This document shows positions 22,274-31,837 of a stretch of DNA of 64,000 bases, piece after piece. The position numbers and the translations under genes are program-made. The notes beneath the pieces were generated by a model, which worked only from the letters and a program-made list of their open reading frames with translations, was not told where the DNA came from and did no database searches. Every line of letters begins with the position of its first letter. Positions within the stretch are counted from its first letter, which is position 1. Source of the stretch: Dechloromonas denitrificans (GTDB lineage: Bacteria > Pseudomonadota > Gammaproteobacteria > Burkholderiales > Rhodocyclaceae); contig NZ_CP075187.1 of the NCBI RefSeq assembly GCF_020510665.1, forward strand, positions 2,394,001 to 2,458,000. The letters are read 5' to 3'.

Positions 22274-23908
22274 ATGGATACCCGCAATACCCTCAATGCC
22301 GCACTCGGCAGCATCGTTGTTGCCGCACTGCTCGCTTCGGGCGTCGCTCCGTTCGACCGGACAACCTGGTTGATGGAAGTTGCCCCGGTACTGATTGCCT
22401 TGCCACTGATCGTTGTCACACGCAAAAACTATCCGCTGACATTACTGCTCACGGTATTGATCGCCCTGCACATGCTGGTGCTGATTGCCGGTGGCGCCTG
22501 GAGCTACGCGCGCGTCCCTTTCGGTTTCTGGCTGCAGGAGGTTTTCGCGGTCGACCGCAATCCCTACGACAAAATCGGGCACTTCATGCAGGGCTTCGTT
22601 CCCGCCTTGATTGCCCGTGAAATCCTGCTACGCGGCGCTTATATCAAAGGCCGCAAGATGACTGCCTTCCTGTGCACCAGCATTGCACTGGCGATCAGCG
22701 CCACTTACGAACTGATCGAATGGGCGGCCGCATTGGCGCTTGGCCAAGGCGCCGACGAGTTTCTCGGCACCCAGGGCGATGTCTGGGATACCCAGTCCGA
22801 CATGTTCATGGCCCTGATCGGCTCCAGTAGCGCCATGGCATTTCTTTCAGGCTGGCATGACCGCCAGCTGGCCAGACTGCCCGGCGCACGCCGCCGCAAG
22901 CCCGACGTTTGCCAACCGACCGGCAATGCAGAATTGCCCATGCTCGACATCTACATGCCGATGATGAAGACTGCAGCCATCATCGCCGCCGGGCGGCTCG
23001 GCCTGTTTCAGGCGCTGGCCGAAGGCCCGCTCGACAGCGCTGACCTGTCCCGAAAAATTCAGGCTAGCGAACGCGGTACAGCAACACTGATCGACTTCCT
23101 GATCGCCATCGGCTATCTCGAACAGTATCCCGAAGGGATTGCCAATAGTGCCAGCACGCAACGCTGGCTGACCCGCCTCGGCCAGGTCGATTACACCCCC
23201 GGCATCTTGTGGACCTACGAAGCCTGGCCGATGATGGCCAGACTCGATGATGCCGTGCGAAGCGGCCTACCGGAAAGCACGCTGTGGGATGCCATGGTCG
23301 ACCGTCCCGAACTGGGCGAATTGTTCTCGGCCTACATGCGCGCCTTCGCCCAGGATCTCGGCCCGGATTTGCTGAAACATGTCCCGATGACACCGCAATA
23401 CCGCAGTCTGCTCGATCTCGGCGGTTCGCATGGCTTGCACTCAGTGCGCTTCTGCCAACATTACCCGCAACTGAACAGCCGGATCGTCGACCTGCCCAGC
23501 GCCCTCGGCAATACGCCAGCGACCCTGGCCGGCGAAGGGCTGAGCCAGCGCATCGAACTCAGTCCGGGCAACCTGCTCGACCACGACTGGGGAACCGGGC
23601 ATGACGTCGTGTTCTATCTCTCGGTTGCCCACAATCAGACGGCCGATGACAACCGTCGGGTCATCCAGCGGATTTACGATGCACTCAATCCGGGCGGATT
23701 GCTGGTCATCCACGAATATCTCGCCGAATCGCCCAACAATGCACTCAACGCGGCTTTCCGCCTGACCTTGCTGTTCGAAACCGGCACGCAAACCCATGCC
23801 TTCGCTGATTATGCGGGCTGGCTGGAAGCCGCTGGCTTCGTCGCGCTGAAACGTATCGATCTCGACCCGCAAGAAAAAGGCTCCCTGCTACTTGCCTGGC
23901 GACGCTGA
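22274..23908 (+). CDS. Fusion of a DUF2238/YjdF-like membrane domain and an O-methyltransferase-like domain
   Basis: The 544-aa single reading frame joins two parts. Residues 1-200 form an integral membrane domain with several helices and the DUF2238 hallmarks NPYDKIGHFMQGF, YELIEW and QGDVWDTQSDM. Residues from about 220 to the end form a class I SAM-dependent O-methyltransferase: dimerisation-type N-part (LGLFQALAEGPLDSADLS), SAM motif SLLDLGGSHG at 378-387, and LNPGGLLVIHEYL. Its start lies 2 bases past recQ. Substrate unknown. No frameshift or internal start is evident at the joint. Confidence 0.8.
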   Translation: MDTRNTLNAALGSIVVAALLASGVAPFDRTTWLMEVAPVLIALPLIVVTRKNYPLTLLLTVLIALHMLVLIAGGAWSYARVPFGFWLQEVFAVDRNPYDKIGHFMQGFVPALIAREILLRGAYIKGRKMTAFLCTSIALAISATYELIEWAAALALGQGADEFLGTQGDVWDTQSDMFMALIGSSSAMAFLSGWHDRQLARLPGARRRKPDVCQPTGNAELPMLDIYMPMMKTAAIIAAGRLGLFQALAEGPLDSADLSRKIQASERGTATLIDFLIAIGYLEQYPEGIANSASTQRWLTRLGQVDYTPGILWTYEAWPMMARLDDAVRSGLPESTLWDAMVDRPELGELFSAYMRAFAQDLGPDLLKHVPMTPQYRSLLDLGGSHGLHSVRFCQHYPQLNSRIVDLPSALGNTPATLAGEGLSQRIELSPGNLLDHDWGTGHDVVFYLSVAHNQTADDNRRVIQRIYDALNPGGLLVIHEYLAESPNNALNAAFRLTLLFETGTQTHAFADYAGWLEAAGFVALKRIDLDPQEKGSLLLAWRR

Positions 23909-24020
23909 TTTGCCGCAGCGAATTACAGGGGAATAGGCATAGGCTTGCCCGGCCACCTTGAAATCGCTACCAAGCGGGGGTTAAATAAAACCTCTTCAAA
24001 TACTTACAGGCCGATGCCGC

Positions 24021-25142
24021 ATGCCAAAACCCCTCCTCAGGCACCTGCTGTTTGGTCGGGTCAGATTTCTCGAAAGTGAAGAGTACCTGGCGTTTCAGTA
24101 CAAGCTGCTGATCATCGTGCTGCTTTCCGGTGCGCTCTTCACCGCACTTTTCCTGATTGGCGAAATCAGCAAGCTCAATCCACTCGGCGGCAGCATTCAC
24201 TTTTACTCGATGAATGTATTTTCGGCGGGCGCCCTGCTGCTTTGGCTGCTGCTCAGGGGAAGGAAAGAACGCTACCGGCAGATTGCCTGGAGCTATCAGA
24301 TCCTGTGCATTCTCGAATACATCTCGGCCTTGCTGTACGTCCCGCAGGATGAGCTGAGGATTCTCTGGTTCTTTACCAATATCCCCGGCGTTTATATTCT
24401 GCTCGGTCAGCGCCCCGGCGCGATCGTTACCAGCCTGAGCATCATTGGACTGGCCTTCGGCAACGCCTACCTGTCGGCACCTTACTCACCCAATGGCCTG
24501 GCCACGCTGATCGTCGCCATGGCGTATCAAGGTGCTTTTTTCCACATTTATGGGAATCGGTCGATTTCCTATTTTGTGCGCATGCGCAAATCGCACGAAA
24601 AACTGCACCATCTTGCCACCCATGATCCGCTGACCGGCTCGCTCAATGCCCGTGCCTATTACGCAAGCTGCGAGCACATGATTCATTTCGCCCGAAGACA
24701 CGCCTCGCCGTTCTCGATCCTGTTCATCGACCTCGATCATTTCAAGCAAGTCAACGACAACTACGGGCATGCTGCCGGTGACATTGTTCTGAAGGCAGTC
24801 GCAGGCACGCTGGCCCAATCGATACGAGGCAGCGACGCACTGGGCCGGGTCGGCGGCGAGGAGTTTTCGATCTTCCTGCCCAACACCAGCCTGGCCGGCG
24901 CCCTGCAGCTTGCTGAAACAATTCGGGAGAAAATTGAAAACCTGTGCCCGGTGATTGCCTGTGGACCGCTGAAAATCACCGCGAGCATTGGCATTGCCGA
25001 ATGCAGCAAGGGCGATCAGGGCATGAAAGAAATCCAGCAACAGGCGGACGAGGCAATGTATGAGGCCAAGAAAAAAGGCCGCAACCGTGTCTCGTCGCTG
25101 AGCCAGGTCACCCCCGTGCTGGAAACCGCCCTGGCTGGCTGA
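24021..25142 (+). CDS. Membrane diguanylate cyclase (GGDEF)
   Basis: The 373-aa protein has about six transmembrane helices in the first 190 residues (no extra sensor domain) and a C-terminal GGDEF domain. The active-site motif is GGEEF, and an RxxD inhibitory site (RGSD) stands five residues before it, so it is predicted active and product-inhibited. It makes c-di-GMP. The ligand sensed by the membrane part is unknown. The 112 bases before it show no clear feature. Confidence 0.9.
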   Translation: MPKPLLRHLLFGRVRFLESEEYLAFQYKLLIIVLLSGALFTALFLIGEISKLNPLGGSIHFYSMNVFSAGALLLWLLLRGRKERYRQIAWSYQILCILEYISALLYVPQDELRILWFFTNIPGVYILLGQRPGAIVTSLSIIGLAFGNAYLSAPYSPNGLATLIVAMAYQGAFFHIYGNRSISYFVRMRKSHEKLHHLATHDPLTGSLNARAYYASCEHMIHFARRHASPFSILFIDLDHFKQVNDNYGHAAGDIVLKAVAGTLAQSIRGSDALGRVGGEEFSIFLPNTSLAGALQLAETIREKIENLCPVIACGPLKITASIGIAECSKGDQGMKEIQQQADEAMYEAKKKGRNRVSSLSQVTPVLETALAG

Positions 25143-25202
25143 ACGGCCGGGGTGCTGCACGCGGCAGCAGCACCGACCATCCCTGCTTCGATGATTCGAA
25201 GC

Positions 25203-26534
25203 TCAGAGCGCTTCGAATTTCTCGCGCAGCCCGGTCACGATATGGCCTTCGCCACGCACCCGGAAAAATGCACCCGCCTCGTCGGCACGCTCCTCAAGGA
25301 CTTCGCAGTCCGCGTAGATATCCTTGCGCAATTGCTGGGCCGTCCACGGCAGGAAAAGCTCATCCTCGATCAGGCCTTGCTGGAAGAAAGCGATGATCAG
25401 CAAGCGCAAGGCAGCCACTTCCTCCGGCCGGCGGGCGCTCATCACGACACAATCCGGGTACTTTGCCCGTAACGCAGCTTCGCACTCAGCCTGAGCCGCC
25501 GCGTCGCCGACATGATCGATCTTGTTGAAGACGCGGATGCGTGGCACCTCGTCGGCACCGATTTCCGCCAGAACGTGATCGGTCACTTCCAGCTGACGTT
25601 CGAAACCAGGGTCGCTGGCATCGATTACATGCAGCAGCAAGGAAGCATCAAGCGCCTCATCGAGCGTCGATTTGAACGAAGCAACCAGGCCGTGTGGCAA
25701 GTTTTTGATGAAGCCAACCGTATCGCTGACCAGTACGCGCGGCACGCTTTCCGGATGCAGCGTACGCACCGTGGTATCGAGCGTGGCAAAAAGCTTGTTG
25801 GCGACCAGCACTTCACTGCCAGTCAGCGCCCGCATCAGCGTCGACTTGCCGGCATTGGTGTAACCGACCAGGGCCACGGCGGCCAGCCCCTGACGTTCCT
25901 GGCGACGGGCGCGCTGCGTCTTGCGCTCGGCCTCCATGGCCACGATTTCGAGCTGAAGCTCGGCAATCCGGTCGCGAATCTTGCGTTTATCAAGCTCGGT
26001 ATGCGACTCACCCGCCCCTCGCCCGCCGACACCACTACGCTGACGGCCCTGTGGCCCGGCCAGTTTGGCGGCTTCGCGCAGGCGCGGTGCCATGTAGCCC
26101 AGACGGGCAATTTCAACCTGCGCACGAGCGGCGCGCGAGCGGGCATTGCGATGGAAAATTTCGAGGATGACCATCGTCCGGTCCATCACCTCGCAACCGA
26201 CTTCCTTTTCGAGATTCCGTGCCTGCGACGGTGAAATCTCATGGTCGACCAGAATGGCATCGATCTCGTAACCGTCGGGATGCCCGGGCTCAGCCATCGC
26301 CGCTTCATGATTCACATAATGGTGAATTTCCTGGCGCTTGCCGACACCCAGATAAGCCGTCGCGTCGAAGCCGGTGCGTTTCTGGATGAAGGTGCGCACG
26401 ACGGTAAAACCCAGCGTCTTGGCCAGCTCACGCAACTCAGCCAGCGATGCCTCGAATTCAAAATCACTGACATGCGGCAGTTGAACCGCGGCCGCAACCG
26501 CGTAACTGGGTTTTTCCTTGAGATCGTTCTGCAT
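25203..26534 (-). CDS. hflX: GTPase HflX
   Basis: Ribosome-associated GTPase that can split stalled 70S ribosomes. The 443-aa protein has the HflX N-terminal domain (TAYLGVGKRQEI, ILVDHEISPSQARNLE), the linker with RSGVGGRGAGE, and a G domain with GYTNAGKSTL, DTVGFI and NKID. The hfq-hflX-hflK order common in proteobacteria is not seen; rhlE is upstream. Confidence 0.93.
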   Translation of the reverse strand: MQNDLKEKPSYAVAAAVQLPHVSDFEFEASLAELRELAKTLGFTVVRTFIQKRTGFDATAYLGVGKRQEIHHYVNHEAAMAEPGHPDGYEIDAILVDHEISPSQARNLEKEVGCEVMDRTMVILEIFHRNARSRAARAQVEIARLGYMAPRLREAAKLAGPQGRQRSGVGGRGAGESHTELDKRKIRDRIAELQLEIVAMEAERKTQRARRQERQGLAAVALVGYTNAGKSTLMRALTGSEVLVANKLFATLDTTVRTLHPESVPRVLVSDTVGFIKNLPHGLVASFKSTLDEALDASLLLHVIDASDPGFERQLEVTDHVLAEIGADEVPRIRVFNKIDHVGDAAAQAECEAALRAKYPDCVVMSARRPEEVAALRLLIIAFFQQGLIEDELFLPWTAQQLRKDIYADCEVLEERADEAGAFFRVRGEGHIVTGLREKFEAL

Positions 26535-26537
26535 GCC

Positions 26538-27815
26538 TTAGCGGTGCCTGCTGCCGGTACGATGTTGCTGCGGTCCACCCGGTTTTTGAGCCGATTTCTG
26601 ACCTTGCGGACGTCCCGGCTGCGGATTGCGATTACCGCGCGGCGGCACCGGCGGACGCGGCGAAGCGGTGGCCGATTGTTCGAAACCGGGAATCACGACA
26701 CGTTCCAGCGTGCGCTTGATCAGCTTTTCGATGTCGCGCAGGTACGGGCGCTCATCGTGGCAAACCAGAGAAATCGCCTCGCCTTCCATGCCAGCCCGAC
26801 CGGTACGGCCGATGCGATGCACGTAATCTTCGGCGATGTTCGGCAGTTCGTAGTTGATAACGTAGGGCAGCGAATCGATATCGATGCCGCGCGCTGCGAT
26901 ATCGGTGGCGACCAGTGCGACCAGCTTGCCGTCCTTGAAATCATTCAGGGCGCGAGTCCGCGCACCTTGCGATTTATCGCCGTGCAGCGCAGCCGATTTG
27001 ATGCCGGCCTTTTCCAGCGTCCGGGCCAAGGCATCGGCGCCGTGCTTGGTCCGGGCAAAAACCAGCACTTGATGCCAGCCGCGCGTCTCGAACAGATGGC
27101 AGAGCAGTTCCTTCTTCTTTTCGCGATCGGTTTCGATAATCCGCTGGGTGACTGTTTCAGCCGCCGTATTGCGCGCCGCGACATCGACCGAGACAGGATT
27201 ATTGAGCAGGCCGTTGGCCAGTTCACGAATTTCCGGCGAGAAAGTCGCCGAGAACATCAGGTTCTGACGCTGCTTTGGCAGCAGGGCGATGACCTTGCGG
27301 ATATCGCGGATGAAGCCCATGTCGAGCATGCGGTCGGCTTCGTCGAGAACGAAAATCTCGATCGCCGAGAGGTCGACCGTGCGTTGCTGGACGTGATCGA
27401 GCAGACGGCCCGGCGTCGCCACCAGGATGTCGACACCACGACGCAGGTTGGCGATCTGCGGGTTGATGCCGACGCCGCCAAACACGGCCAGCGAGTTGAT
27501 CGGCAGATGCTTGCCATAGGTACGGACGCTTTCTTCAACCTGGATCGCCAGTTCGCGCGTCGGCGTCAGGACGAGCACGCGCGGCGTCTTGGAAACACGG
27601 CTCAGGCGGTCATTTGCGCCGCTTGCCAGACGGTGCAGGATGGGCAGCGTAAAACCGGCGGTCTTGCCGGTCCCGGTCTGGGCCGTGGCCATCAAGTCCT
27701 TGCCGGTCATCACGGCAGGAATGGCTTGTTGCTGGATGGGCGTCGGCGTGTCATAGCCCTGCTCGCTGACAGCGCGCAGCAGTTCGGCCTTGAGGCCGAG
27801 GTCGGTGAATTGCAT
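26538..27815 (-). CDS. rhlE: DEAD-box ATP-dependent RNA helicase RhlE
   Basis: RNA unwinding in ribosome assembly or mRNA decay. The 425-aa protein starts [21 protein letters not shown] (ATG at 27815, preferred over 27866). It has the Q motif, [23 protein letters not shown] and [10 protein letters not shown], and a basic Pro/Gln-rich C-terminal tail of about 50 residues typical of RhlE. It lies 3 bases upstream of hflX. Confidence 0.94.
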   Translation of the reverse strand: MQFTDLGLKAELLRAVSEQGYDTPTPIQQQAIPAVMTGKDLMATAQTGTGKTAGFTLPILHRLASGANDRLSRVSKTPRVLVLTPTRELAIQVEESVRTYGKHLPINSLAVFGGVGINPQIANLRRGVDILVATPGRLLDHVQQRTVDLSAIEIFVLDEADRMLDMGFIRDIRKVIALLPKQRQNLMFSATFSPEIRELANGLLNNPVSVDVAARNTAAETVTQRIIETDREKKKELLCHLFETRGWHQVLVFARTKHGADALARTLEKAGIKSAALHGDKSQGARTRALNDFKDGKLVALVATDIAARGIDIDSLPYVINYELPNIAEDYVHRIGRTGRAGMEGEAISLVCHDERPYLRDIEKLIKRTLERVVIPGFEQSATASPRPPVPPRGNRNPQPGRPQGQKSAQKPGGPQQHRTGSRHR

Positions 27816-27866
27816 GGGAACTCCGTGCGGGCAACCCGACGCCTGGCGCCGGGAGCCGCGTGTCAA

Positions 27867-29048
27867 TCAGATGAGAGCCAGTCCGCGTTCGAGATCGGCT
27901 TGAAGATCCTCTACGGCTTCGAGACCGACTGCAATGCGCAGTAGTCCGTCGCTGATACCGGCGGCAGCCCGGACTTCCGGGGAAACGCGGCCATGGGTGG
28001 TAGAGGCAGGATGGGTGATGGTGGTCTTGGTATCGCCAAGATTGGCGGTAATCGACAGCAAGCGGCAGTTATCGACAACCTGCCAGGCCTGATCGCGGGC
28101 GCCCTTCACTTCGAAGGAAACGATCGCTCCGCCGGATTTCTGCTGGGTTTTGGCCAGCGCATGTTGCGGGTGCGATGGCAAACCGGGATAGAAAACCCGT
28201 GCCACCTTGGGATGCGCTTCAAGCCAGGTGGCCAGTTGTGCAGCACCAGCCGATTGCGCTTCGACGCGCAGCTTGAGGGTTTCCAGTCCCTTGAGCAGCA
28301 CCCAGGCATTGAAGGCCGACAAGGTCGGACCGGCCGTACGCAGATACTTGAAAACCTCTTCGGTCAGTTTCTTCGAGCCACATACTGCACCGCCCAGCAC
28401 GCGCCCCTGGCCATCGAGATACTTGGTCGCCGAATGGATCACCAGATCGGCGCCCATTTCAAGCGGACGCTGCAGGATAGGCGTACAGAAACAGTTATCG
28501 ACGGCAACCAGGATGCCCTTGGCGTGGGCTATCGCGGTCAACGCACGAATATCGGCAATTTCAGTCAGCGGATTGGATGGCGTTTCGAGGAAGAACAGCT
28601 TGGTTTCCGGCCGGATAGCCGCTTCCCAGGCTGCCGGATCAGTCTGCGACACAAAGCTGGTGGTGATGCCGGTGCGCGCCAGGATATTCGAGAAGAGCTG
28701 AACCGTGGCACCGAACAAGCTGCCGGAAGCAACGATGTGATCGCCATTCTTCAGGTGCGCCAGCACCGCCGCCATGATGGCAGCCATCCCACTTGAGGTT
28801 GCCACGCAGTTCTCGGCGCCTTCCAACGCAGCCAGACGATCCTCGAACATGCTGACCGTCGGGTTTGAAAAACGCGCGTAAACGTTGCCTTCCTCTTCAC
28901 CGGAAAACCGGCGAGCCGCCTGCGCAGCACTTTGGAAAACAAAACTGGAGGTCAGATAAAGCGCTTCCGAATGCTCGCCAAACTGGCTGCGCTCCTGGCC
29001 GGCACGAACCGCCAGCGTCTCCGGGCGGTAATTCGGCGAGTCGCTCAT
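27867..29048 (-). CDS. metZ: O-succinylhomoserine sulfhydrylase
   Basis: Makes homocysteine directly from O-succinylhomoserine and sulfide (methionine synthesis). The 393-aa PLP enzyme of the Cys/Met metabolism family has HSATKYLDGQGRVLGG with the PLP lysine and the SNPT segment. The start MSDSPNYRPETLAVRAGQE at 29048 is 2 bases from the purF stop; the longer frame to 29219 lies inside purF. MetB-like specificity cannot be fully excluded, but purF-metZ linkage supports MetZ. Confidence 0.9.
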   Translation of the reverse strand: MSDSPNYRPETLAVRAGQERSQFGEHSEALYLTSSFVFQSAAQAARRFSGEEEGNVYARFSNPTVSMFEDRLAALEGAENCVATSSGMAAIMAAVLAHLKNGDHIVASGSLFGATVQLFSNILARTGITTSFVSQTDPAAWEAAIRPETKLFFLETPSNPLTEIADIRALTAIAHAKGILVAVDNCFCTPILQRPLEMGADLVIHSATKYLDGQGRVLGGAVCGSKKLTEEVFKYLRTAGPTLSAFNAWVLLKGLETLKLRVEAQSAGAAQLATWLEAHPKVARVFYPGLPSHPQHALAKTQQKSGGAIVSFEVKGARDQAWQVVDNCRLLSITANLGDTKTTITHPASTTHGRVSPEVRAAAGISDGLLRIAVGLEAVEDLQADLERGLALI

Positions 29049-29049
29049 T

Positions 29050-30591
29050 TTATTCCTGCCCACCGTTAGCCAGACCAAGCACCATCTGTTCCGAATTCGG
29101 TGCGTCATGCTCGTCATCATTCTTGGCCGGCTTGCCGCTGCTACGCTTGCCTTCGACGGCATCGAGGTAATAGCTGTCGATGTCGCCGGTAATGTACTGA
29201 CCGTCGAAACAAGATGCATCGAATACGGTCAGATCGCTGCGCAGCTTGGTAATCGACTGCTTGAGCGCGGCGATATCCTGATAAATCAGCGCATCGGCAC
29301 CGATTTCAGCCGCAATCTGCGCATCGGTACGACCGGTGGCGATCAATTCGGCACGCGTCGGCATGTCGATCCCGTAGACATTCGGGTAACGCACCGGCGG
29401 CGCAGCAGAAGCGAAGTAAACCTTGGTTGCACCGGCAGCACGGGCCATATCAACGATTTCGCGGCTGGTCGTACCGCGCACGATGGAGTCGTCGACCAGC
29501 AGAACACGCTTGCCCTTGAACTCCTGGCCAACGGTATTCAGTTTCTGGCGCACCGACTTCTTGCGCATGGCCTGGCCCGGCATGATGAACGTCCGACCGA
29601 CATAGCGGTTCTTGACGAAACCTTCGCGGAACGGAATGCCCAGCGCGTGGGCCAGTTGCATGGCCGACGGACGGCTGGAGTCGGGAATGGGAATGACCAC
29701 GTCGATCTCGTCGACCGGGATCGTCTTCTTGACCTTTTCAGCCAGCAGCTCACCCATCGCCAGACGGGCTTCGTACACCGAAACGCCATCGATCACGGTG
29801 TCCGGACGGGCCAGATAAACGTATTCGAAGATACACGGCGCGTACATCGGCTGCTGGGCGCACTGACGGCTATGCAGGTTGTGGTTGAGGTCGATGAAGA
29901 CGGCCTCGCCCGGTTCGATATCGCGCACAACCTGGAAATTCAGCGTATCAAGCGCAACCGACTCCGAGGAAATCAGGTATTCCATGCCCTGCGGCGTTTC
30001 GTTCTGGCCGTAGACCAGAGGACGGATACCGTGTGGGTCGCGGAAAGCCAGCAGGCCGTAGCCGGCGATCAGGGCGACGACGGCATAGGCGCCGCGGCAG
30101 CGACGATGCACCCCGGCGACTGCCTGGAAAATGCTATCGACGTCGAGTTCGTAGCCATGCGATGCGGCCTGCAGTTCATGGGCCAGCACGTTGAGCAGGA
30201 CTTCGGAGTCGGAATTGGTATTGATGTGCCGGCGGTCCATCCGGAACATCTCGTCCTTGAGCTGCTCGGCGTTGGTCAGATTACCGTTGTGGCCAAGCAC
30301 GATGCCGAACGGCGAATTGACATAAAACGGCTGGGCTTCGGCAAAATTGTAAGCCGAGCCGGCGGTCGGGTAACGCACATGACCGATCCCGCAGTTACCG
30401 GGCAGCGCCCGCATATTGCGGGTACGGAACACGTCACGGACCAGACCCGGCCCTTTGTGGAGATGGAAAGTATTACCCTCTGCCGTGGCAATCCCTGCTG
30501 CATCCTGGCCGCGGTGCTGAAGCACCATCAGACCATCGTAAAGCAATTGATTGACCGGCGTTGTCGCCATCACACCGAGAATCCCGCACAT
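29050..30591 (-). CDS. purF: Amidophosphoribosyltransferase
   Basis: First step of purine synthesis. The 513-aa protein begins MCGILGV, with Cys2 as the glutaminase nucleophile after Met removal, and contains the PRPP-binding VLLVDDSIVRGTTSREI. It follows cvpA by 12 bases, as in E. coli cvpA-purF. Confidence 0.96.
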   Translation of the reverse strand: MCGILGVMATTPVNQLLYDGLMVLQHRGQDAAGIATAEGNTFHLHKGPGLVRDVFRTRNMRALPGNCGIGHVRYPTAGSAYNFAEAQPFYVNSPFGIVLGHNGNLTNAEQLKDEMFRMDRRHINTNSDSEVLLNVLAHELQAASHGYELDVDSIFQAVAGVHRRCRGAYAVVALIAGYGLLAFRDPHGIRPLVYGQNETPQGMEYLISSESVALDTLNFQVVRDIEPGEAVFIDLNHNLHSRQCAQQPMYAPCIFEYVYLARPDTVIDGVSVYEARLAMGELLAEKVKKTIPVDEIDVVIPIPDSSRPSAMQLAHALGIPFREGFVKNRYVGRTFIMPGQAMRKKSVRQKLNTVGQEFKGKRVLLVDDSIVRGTTSREIVDMARAAGATKVYFASAAPPVRYPNVYGIDMPTRAELIATGRTDAQIAAEIGADALIYQDIAALKQSITKLRSDLTVFDASCFDGQYITGDIDSYYLDAVEGKRSSGKPAKNDDEHDAPNSEQMVLGLANGGQE

Positions 30592-30603
30592 ATTTTTTCC
30601 TGC

Positions 30604-31095
30604 CTAGCTGAATCGAATTCGTTTTGCCAAATCATCCGGCAGCCAGGGTTTGGCTGCCAGGACGGCTGTTTCCAAGGGTGCTGCAAGCGTCGACTCTTTC
30701 CACCATGGCTGGCTAGGCGCAGCAGTCATGCCGCCCAGTCCGACCAGAATCATGGTGATCAGTGCGCCGCGCACTAAACCAAAAACCATCCCCAACAAGC
30801 GGTCCGACACACTCAGGCCGAGGGCCTTGACCATGTTGCGAACTGCCCAGCGAACCAGCGACATTGCCACCAGTACACCAACAAAAATCAATACACAACC
30901 GGCCAGCGCCCGCATCGACGGGTCGCTTACGCCGGAAAAAACCAGATTACCGGCCTGACTGCCGTGCTCGACGGCGGCGTAAATCCCGATGAACCACGCA
31001 GCCAGCGCCACGATTTCACTCACCACGCCGCGCCACAAGCCAAACAACAGCGACAGGCCGACGATGCCGATGACGACATAGTCAAAAATCGTCAT
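30604..31095 (-). CDS. cvpA: CvpA family inner-membrane protein
   Basis: The 163-aa protein has four predicted helices (starts MTIFDYVVIGIVGLSLLFGLWRGVVSE, the family opening). CvpA is linked to colicin V production and envelope stress tolerance; its biochemical role is unsettled. Its ATG overlaps the end of the SPOR gene by 4 bases. Confidence 0.92.
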   Translation of the reverse strand: MTIFDYVVIGIVGLSLLFGLWRGVVSEIVALAAWFIGIYAAVEHGSQAGNLVFSGVSDPSMRALAGCVLIFVGVLVAMSLVRWAVRNMVKALGLSVSDRLLGMVFGLVRGALITMILVGLGGMTAAPSQPWWKESTLAAPLETAVLAAKPWLPDDLAKRIRFS

Positions 31096-31835
31096 TGCTT
31101 TGCCGCAACCACTCCGGAGACACCAATCTTGCGCATCTTGTCTAGCGCCTTGTCAGCCGCATCCTTACTGGCAAAAGGCCCGGCCCTCAAGCGCGTTTTC
31201 TTGCCTTGCGGGGTATCCAGCGGTTCACTGATTGTCTTGATCCCCTGCTCACCCAGCTTGGCCTTCAAATTCTTCACATTGGCCTCATTGGCAAATGCAC
31301 CAATCAGGACCAGGTATTCACCGGACTTGGCCGCCGGCGACGCATCGGCAGCGTGTCCAGCCAGAATGGCTGCTGCGCGCTTGGCATCGTCGTGCTTGGC
31401 AATAGTCTTCTCGGCCGGCTTTTCAACAGGTTTTTCCGGTTTTGCTGCCGGCTTCTCAGGTTTGGCAACGGGCTTTTCGACCGGCTTTTCTCGCTCAGGT
31501 TCCACCGCCCGCGGAACAACTTTGGCAACAGGCTCCGGCACCGGTTTGGACTCAGGCACCTCAACCTTGGCCTGCGCTACAGCAACCGGCTTGTCGACTG
31601 GTTTTTCAGGCGTTTTTTCGACCGCTTTTTCAACGGGCGCGGCAGCAAATTTGGGGGCAAACGGCTTTTCATCCTGCCCGGGAATACGGATCTCGACATC
31701 CTGAACCGGCTGTCGCGGCTGGTGATCCATCACCATGGGCAGAACGACCGCAACCACGGAAACGAAGGCGACGGCCCCCACCAGGCGGCGGCGCGCGCGT
31801 TTCTTGAGTTGCAACTGAACGTCAGTGTCTTCCAT
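31092..31835 (-). CDS. SPOR-domain protein (DedD-like)
   Basis: The 247-aa protein has a cytoplasmic basic start, one membrane helix (about residues 18-35), a long Pro/Lys/Glu-rich linker with repeated PVEKP and PEKP units, and a C-terminal SPOR domain (YLVLIGAFANEANVKNLKAKL to the end) that binds denuded septal peptidoglycan. This folC-dedD-cvpA-purF order supports a DedD-like division role. Confidence 0.9.
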   Translation of the reverse strand: MEDTDVQLQLKKRARRRLVGAVAFVSVVAVVLPMVMDHQPRQPVQDVEIRIPGQDEKPFAPKFAAAPVEKAVEKTPEKPVDKPVAVAQAKVEVPESKPVPEPVAKVVPRAVEPEREKPVEKPVAKPEKPAAKPEKPVEKPAEKTIAKHDDAKRAAAILAGHAADASPAAKSGEYLVLIGAFANEANVKNLKAKLGEQGIKTISEPLDTPQGKKTRLRAGPFASKDAADKALDKMRKIGVSGVVAAKQ

Positions 31836-31837
31836 GA

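Noticed and set aside
26241..27944. 567-aa open frame on the plus strand opposite hflX and rhlE
   Set aside because: It lies antisense to two genes with clear motifs; long open shadows are expected in high-GC DNA.
29107..30777. 556-aa open frame opposite purF
   Set aside because: Antisense to a complete PurF; the His/Gln/Arg-rich sequence has no domain character.
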